A stretch of 64,000 nt of DNA, from NCBI GenBank assembly GCA_963789535.1, contig CAWBKU010000005.1, forward strand, positions 1,922,001-1,986,000. Direction: 5' to 3'. Positions 63,329-64,000 of the stretch are shown one piece after another; position 1 is the first letter of the stretch, and each line of letters opens with the position of its first letter. The notes under the pieces were generated by a model. The model searched no databases, was not told the DNA's origin, and saw nothing but the letters and a program-made list of their open reading frames with translations. Made by a program: the position numbers and the translations under genes. The DNA is from CAVXHQ01 sp963789535. GTDB lineage: Bacteria > Pseudomonadota > Alphaproteobacteria > Rhodobacterales > Rhodobacteraceae.

Positions 63329-64000
63329 CCGATGCGCTCGACCGGATCGCCGCGGCCCTCGAACGGATGGCGCCCGTCCCCGCCGCCGCCCCCGATTTCG
63401 GCGCCGCTACCGCCTTCGTCTGGGCGCCGGACCCCGACCGCCTCGTGCCGGTGCCACAGGTCAGCCGGATCGACGTCTCCCTCCTCGTCGGCATCGACCG
63501 CGCCCGCGACACGCTGCGCGCCAATACCGAGCGTTTTGCCGCCGGTCTGCCCGCCAACAACGCCCTGCTCTGGGGCGCGCGCGGCATGGGAAAATCGAGC
63601 CTCGTCAAAGCGATCCACGCCGACGTTCAGGTGCGTCACCCCGACCTGCGGATCATCGAGGTGCACCGCGAGGATCTGCCCGGCATCGGCCGCTGCCTCG
63701 CGCTCCTGCGCGGCGCGCCGTTCCGGTTCCTGATGTTCTGCGACGACCTCTCGTTCACCCAGGACGACGCGCATTACAAATCGCTGAAGGCGGTGCTCGA
63801 CGGTGGTATCGAGGGGCGGCCCGACAACGTCGTGCTCTACGCCACGTCGAACCGCCGCCACCTGATGCCGCGCGACATGATCGAGAACGAACGCTCGACG
63901 GCGATCAGCCCCTCCGAGGCGGTCGAGGAAAAGGTCTCGCTGTCGGACCGCTTCGGCCTCTGGCTCGGCTTCCATCCCTGCGATCAGGAGCAGTATCTGG
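63325..64000 (+). CDS. DUF815 AAA+ ATPase, 5' part (3' end outside window)
   Basis: A GTG overlapping the tatC stop opens the frame, which continues to the window end (225 codons seen). The protein has an N-terminal helical region, then Walker A LLWGARGMGKSSLVKA (about residues 79-94), Walker B-like FRFLMFCDDLSF and the sensor-like VVLYATSNRRHLMPRDMI. This is the DUF815 family, a predicted AAA+ ATPase often placed near tatC in alphaproteobacteria. Its role is unproven. The coupling to tatC suggests a shared transcript. Confidence 0.88.
   Translation, partial: MTDALDRIAAALERMAPVPAAAPDFGAATAFVWAPDPDRLVPVPQVSRIDVSLLVGIDRARDTLRANTERFAAGLPANNALLWGARGMGKSSLVKAIHADVQVRHPDLRIIEVHREDLPGIGRCLALLRGAPFRFLMFCDDLSFTQDDAHYKSLKAVLDGGIEGRPDNVVLYATSNRRHLMPRDMIENERSTAISPSEAVEEKVSLSDRFGLWLGFHPCDQEQYL

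Noticed and set aside
1..64000. tRNA, rRNA, CRISPR arrays, insertion sequences, prophage or integration sites
   Set aside because: No cloverleaf-type sequence, rRNA segment, regularly spaced repeat array, transposase, integrase or phage gene was recognised by reading; a tRNAscan or IS search could still find something small.

Overview
The window is GC-rich alphaproteobacterial chromosome, almost certainly order Rhodobacterales (Rhodobacteraceae/Roseobacter group). The reasons are the gene content and style: a complex I (nuo) operon interrupted by DUF5333, DUF5337, small lipoproteins and micro-membrane proteins; a NuoE with a long C-terminal helix-hairpin-helix tail; Paracoccus-like NuoA, NuoD and NuoK; a VPLPA-CTERM protein; a candidate speF-type leader before ornithine decarboxylase; and dense ATGA/GTGA stop-start overlaps. 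I see no rRNA, tRNA, CRISPR array, phage or insertion sequence. Both ends cut genes: pntB on the left and a DUF815 ATPase on the right.

Layout. 1-5.9 kb: end of pntB, a lipoprotein, an RluE-like pseudouridine synthase, ornithine decarboxylase with a structured leader and a good terminator, a DUF3422 protein and a VPLPA-CTERM exported protein. 5.9-16 kb: a five-gene oligopeptide-type ABC importer on the minus strand (ATPase, ATPase, binding protein, permease, permease), divergent from ArgE-like deacetylase, a DadA-like FAD oxidase and an M20 amidohydrolase. Together these suggest import and breakdown of peptides or acylated amino acids. 16-24.9 kb: DegT/StrS aminotransferase plus Tet-type MFS exporter, a phosphoglycolate phosphatase-like HAD enzyme divergent from glmU-glmS-alkD-like, a lipoprotein and moaA.

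24.9-50.1 kb is the core of the window: nuoA to nuoN, all on the plus strand and in the standard order. About twenty accessory genes lie between the subunits: a TetR module with its operator, several lipoproteins and exported proteins, micro-membrane proteins, coiled-coil proteins, a protein sharing the helix-hairpin-helix domain of the NuoE tail, a triplicated family of secreted four-cysteine proteins between nuoJ and nuoK, and a 16-codon proline-rich ORF with the only good ribosome site before nuoK. birA, coaX and an RNase J gene follow nuoN closely.

53.3-58.5 kb: an RhlE-like helicase, an OsmC-family protein, prfC and a Hint-domain protein. Each appears to carry a single-base frameshift, most simply explained by local sequence error, although decay is possible. 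58.6-64 kb: an SDR protein lacking the usual YxxxK, an iron/polyamine-type ABC ATPase, a YafY-type WYL regulator whose start codon abuts an 18+18 bp dyad, tatABC and a DUF815 ATPase. A 37-nt element recurs at about 2.2, 14.7 and 60.65 kb, and several other strong palindromes sit between genes.
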